DNA of 7,798 bases from Alphaproteobacteria bacterium. GTDB lineage: Bacteria > Pseudomonadota > Alphaproteobacteria > Rhizobiales > Aestuariivirgaceae. Of the stretch, positions 6,105 to 7,798 are shown one piece after another; the first letter of the stretch is position 1; each line of letters starts with the position of its first letter. A program made the position numbers and the translations under genes. The notes under the pieces were generated by a model that was not told the origin of the DNA, searched no databases, and was given only the letters and a program-made list of their open reading frames with translations. Location: positions 1 to 7,798 of the forward strand of contig JAHEJE010000133.1 in the NCBI GenBank assembly GCA_024639035.1, written 5' to 3'.

Positions 6105-6533
6105 ATGAACATGACAGTTTCGAAATCGACACGCGCAGCCGATGAGCCTGAGTTCACCGCGCTGCTGCCGGATCACAAGCAGGCCATGGCTGCCAACGTG
6201 GTCCACCGGCCATGGGGCAGCTATGAATCGATCATCAACGGCGATGGCTACCAGGTAAAGCGCATCGTCGTATCGCCGGGTCGCAAGCTGTCATTGCAAT
6301 ATCACCACCATCGCTCCGAGCATTGGACCGTGGTCTCGGGCCAGGCCCATGTGACGCTCAACGACGACGTGGTGATCCTGCAGCCGGATGAAAGCATCTA
6401 CATTCCGCTTGGCGCCGTGCACCGCATCGACAATCGCGGCGAAGACGACATCGTGCTGATCGAAGTCCAGTGTGGCGATTACCTCGGCGAAGACGACATC
6501 GTCCGCATCGAGGACGATTTCGGCCGCGCCTGA
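6105..6533 (+). CDS. Stand-alone cupin mannose-6-phosphate isomerase (AlgA C-terminal-domain type)
   Basis: The 142-residue protein would interconvert fructose-6-phosphate and mannose-6-phosphate, the entry to GDP-mannose. Residues about 33-141 match the type II phosphomannose isomerase cupin found at the C-terminus of AlgA/ManC-type bifunctional enzymes. RPWGSYESI is at 35-43 and LSLQYHHHRSEHWTVVSG at 62-79, with candidate metal ligands among H67-H69, E72 and H73. IPLGAVHRIDN (100-110) carries H106, and YLGEDDIVRIEDDFGR (126-141) is the family's C-terminal signature. The guanylyltransferase half of AlgA is absent and there is no room for it upstream, so GDP-mannose pyrophosphorylase must be encoded elsewhere. 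The gene is transcribed away from alg44 and shares its regulatory region with the operon, which supports a joint role. Its stop is 12 bp from the convergent rlmN stop. Confidence 0.88.
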   Translation: MNMTVSKSTRAADEPEFTALLPDHKQAMAANVVHRPWGSYESIINGDGYQVKRIVVSPGRKLSLQYHHHRSEHWTVVSGQAHVTLNDDVVILQPDESIYIPLGAVHRIDNRGEDDIVLIEVQCGDYLGEDDIVRIEDDFGRA

Positions 6534-6545
6534 GCCGCACGCGGA

Positions 6546-7739
6546 TTATCCGGGGCTGGCTTCCAGCGCCCTGCGCTGTTTGACATTCAATCGCTCGGAT
6601 GCGGATTTGAGCTGCCCGCAGGCAGCCATGATGTCGCGTCCGCGCGGTGTGCGCACCGGGCTGGAATAACCGGCCCGGTTGACGATTTCGGCAAACTTTT
6701 CAATCGTGTCCCAGTCGGAGCATTCGAAATCCGTTCCCGGCCACGGATTGAACGGAATCAGGTTGACCTTGGCCGGAATGCTGCTCAGCAGCCTGACCAG
6801 CCGCTTGGCATCGGCGACACTGTCGTTGACGCCCTTCAGCATCACATATTCGAACGTGATACGCCGCGCGTTGGACAGACCGGGATAGTCGCGGCACGCC
6901 TGCAGCAGTTGCTCGATCGGGTATTTCTTGTTCAGCGGCACCAGGCGGTTTCTGATCTCGTCAGTTGTCGCATGTAGTGAAATCGCCAGCATCGTGCCGA
7001 TTTCCTCACCCGCCCGGACAATCTCCGGCACCACCCCCGACGTCGACAGGGTGATGCGGCGTTTGGACAGCGAAAGACCGTCGCCATCGCTGATCGCATC
7101 GACCGCCTTGCGGACATTGTCGAAATTGTAGAGCGGCTCGCCCATGCCCATCAGCACCACGTTGGTGATGTAGCGGCCGCTGGCGGGAACATCCGTAGCC
7201 TCGGCCAACCGCGCCGGCCATTCGCCGAGCCGGTCGCGGGCAATGAGAACCTGGGAAACGATCTCCCCGGCCGTCAGGTTACGCACCAGGCGCTGGGTCC
7301 CGGTGTGGCAGAAGGTGCAGGTCAGCGTGCAGCCGACCTGCGATGAAATACACAAGGTGCCGCGATCCTGTTCGGGGATGTAGACCGTTTCGACCTCGTG
7401 TTGACGGCCGAATTCATCCGGTGCAAGACGCAAAAGCCACTTGCGGGTCCCATCATTCGACACCTGTTCGGTAACGATCTCGGGCCGCGCCAGGTCGCAG
7501 TTTTTCGCCAGTTTCTCGCGCAGGTCCTTGGCGATGTCGGTCATCTCGTCGAACGAGGAAACGCCGCGGTTGTATAGCCAGCGCCAGAGCTGGTTTGCCC
7601 GCATGCGTTGCTGGCGCTCAGCAACACCGAGCGTTGCCAGAATTTGCCGCAGTTCGCCGCGCTCCAGGCCGATCAGGCTGGTTGTGTTGCCCGCCACGCC
7701 AGCGGCACGGCTTGAGAGAGTATCAAGAACGACGGTCAT
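6546..7739 (-). CDS. rlmN: Dual-specificity RlmN, 23S rRNA/tRNA adenine-C2 methyltransferase
   Basis: This radical-SAM enzyme methylates C2 of A2503 in 23S rRNA and of A37 in some tRNAs, in the cytosol. The 397-residue protein has the iron-sulfur motif CTLTCTFC at 137-144 (CxxxCxxC, cysteines 137, 141 and 144). The two catalytic cysteines expected in RlmN are present as C130 (GTLCISSQVG) and C374 (DIMAACGQL), corresponding to E. coli C118 and C355. GMGEPLYNFDNV (198-209), ITLSTSGVVPEI (229-240), ISLHATTD (253-260) and LIPFNPWPG (327-335) are further family motifs. The N-terminal helical domain covers about 24-80. ATG 7739 is the start; only a weak purine stretch precedes it. It is a housekeeping gene with no evident link to the polysaccharide genes. 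Confidence 0.95.
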   Translation of the reverse strand: MTVVLDTLSSRAAGVAGNTTSLIGLERGELRQILATLGVAERQQRMRANQLWRWLYNRGVSSFDEMTDIAKDLREKLAKNCDLARPEIVTEQVSNDGTRKWLLRLAPDEFGRQHEVETVYIPEQDRGTLCISSQVGCTLTCTFCHTGTQRLVRNLTAGEIVSQVLIARDRLGEWPARLAEATDVPASGRYITNVVLMGMGEPLYNFDNVRKAVDAISDGDGLSLSKRRITLSTSGVVPEIVRAGEEIGTMLAISLHATTDEIRNRLVPLNKKYPIEQLLQACRDYPGLSNARRITFEYVMLKGVNDSVADAKRLVRLLSSIPAKVNLIPFNPWPGTDFECSDWDTIEKFAEIVNRAGYSSPVRTPRGRDIMAACGQLKSASERLNVKQRRALEASPG

Positions 7740-7798
7740 GCAGTGGCTCTTAGCACGAATTGGCCGAAAATGTGTGGACTGACTAGGGTCGCGCGTTC

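Noticed and set aside
6552..6571. Hairpin GGGGCTGG-CTT-CCAGCGCCC near the cupin/rlmN convergence as a terminator
   Set aside because: The stem has a bulge, lies inside the 3' end of rlmN, and is not followed by a T-tract on either strand.
7740..7798. Possible promoter upstream of rlmN
   Set aside because: No -35/-10 pair, sigma-54 element or hairpin could be supported in these 59 bases, and no gene is visible in them.

Overview
The window looks like chromosomal DNA from a GC-rich alphaproteobacterium, possibly of the Hyphomicrobiales. This placement is inferred from base composition, codon use and the look of the RlmN and cupin proteins; no search was run. Six protein genes cover most of it. 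Five fit one theme, the production of an alginate-like (polymannuronate-type) exopolysaccharide, and the sixth is a housekeeping rRNA/tRNA methyltransferase.

Layout, left to right. (1) 1-779, minus strand: the start of a secreted-type protein with N-terminal RTX calcium-binding repeats and a DUF4114-like region, cut by the window edge. (2) 861-896: a rho-independent terminator closing the operon to its right. (3) 925-5698, minus strand: an operon transcribed right to left, alg44-like (PilZ plus HlyD-type membrane protein), alg8-like (family 2 glycosyltransferase), then algD-like (GDP-mannose 6-dehydrogenase). (4) 5726-6104: a 379-bp divergent regulatory region. It holds two sigma-54-type -24/-12 elements pointing outward, one to each side, plus several dyads and repeats. 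(5) 6105-6533, plus strand: a stand-alone cupin mannose-6-phosphate isomerase like the C-terminal domain of AlgA. (6) 6546-7739, minus strand: rlmN, convergent with the cupin gene.

How the genes could work together. The cupin isomerase would feed fructose-6-phosphate toward mannose-6-phosphate. Enzymes outside the window would make GDP-mannose, and the AlgD-like enzyme would oxidise it to GDP-mannuronate. The Alg8-like synthase would polymerise and translocate the sugar at the inner membrane. The Alg44-like protein would sense cyclic di-GMP through its PilZ domain and link the synthase to the periplasm. The RTX protein downstream could be a secreted matrix or polymer-acting protein, but its C-terminus is not visible.

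The most notable points are the paired divergent sigma-54 promoters, a gene order that is the reverse of the Pseudomonas alg operon, an Alg44-like protein with an enlarged coiled-coil hairpin, and an eight-codon leader frame that ends on the alg44 start codon. No alginate export, acetylation, epimerase or lyase genes (algK, algE, algG, algX, algL, algI/J/F) are in the window. No tRNA, rRNA, CRISPR array or insertion sequence was seen.
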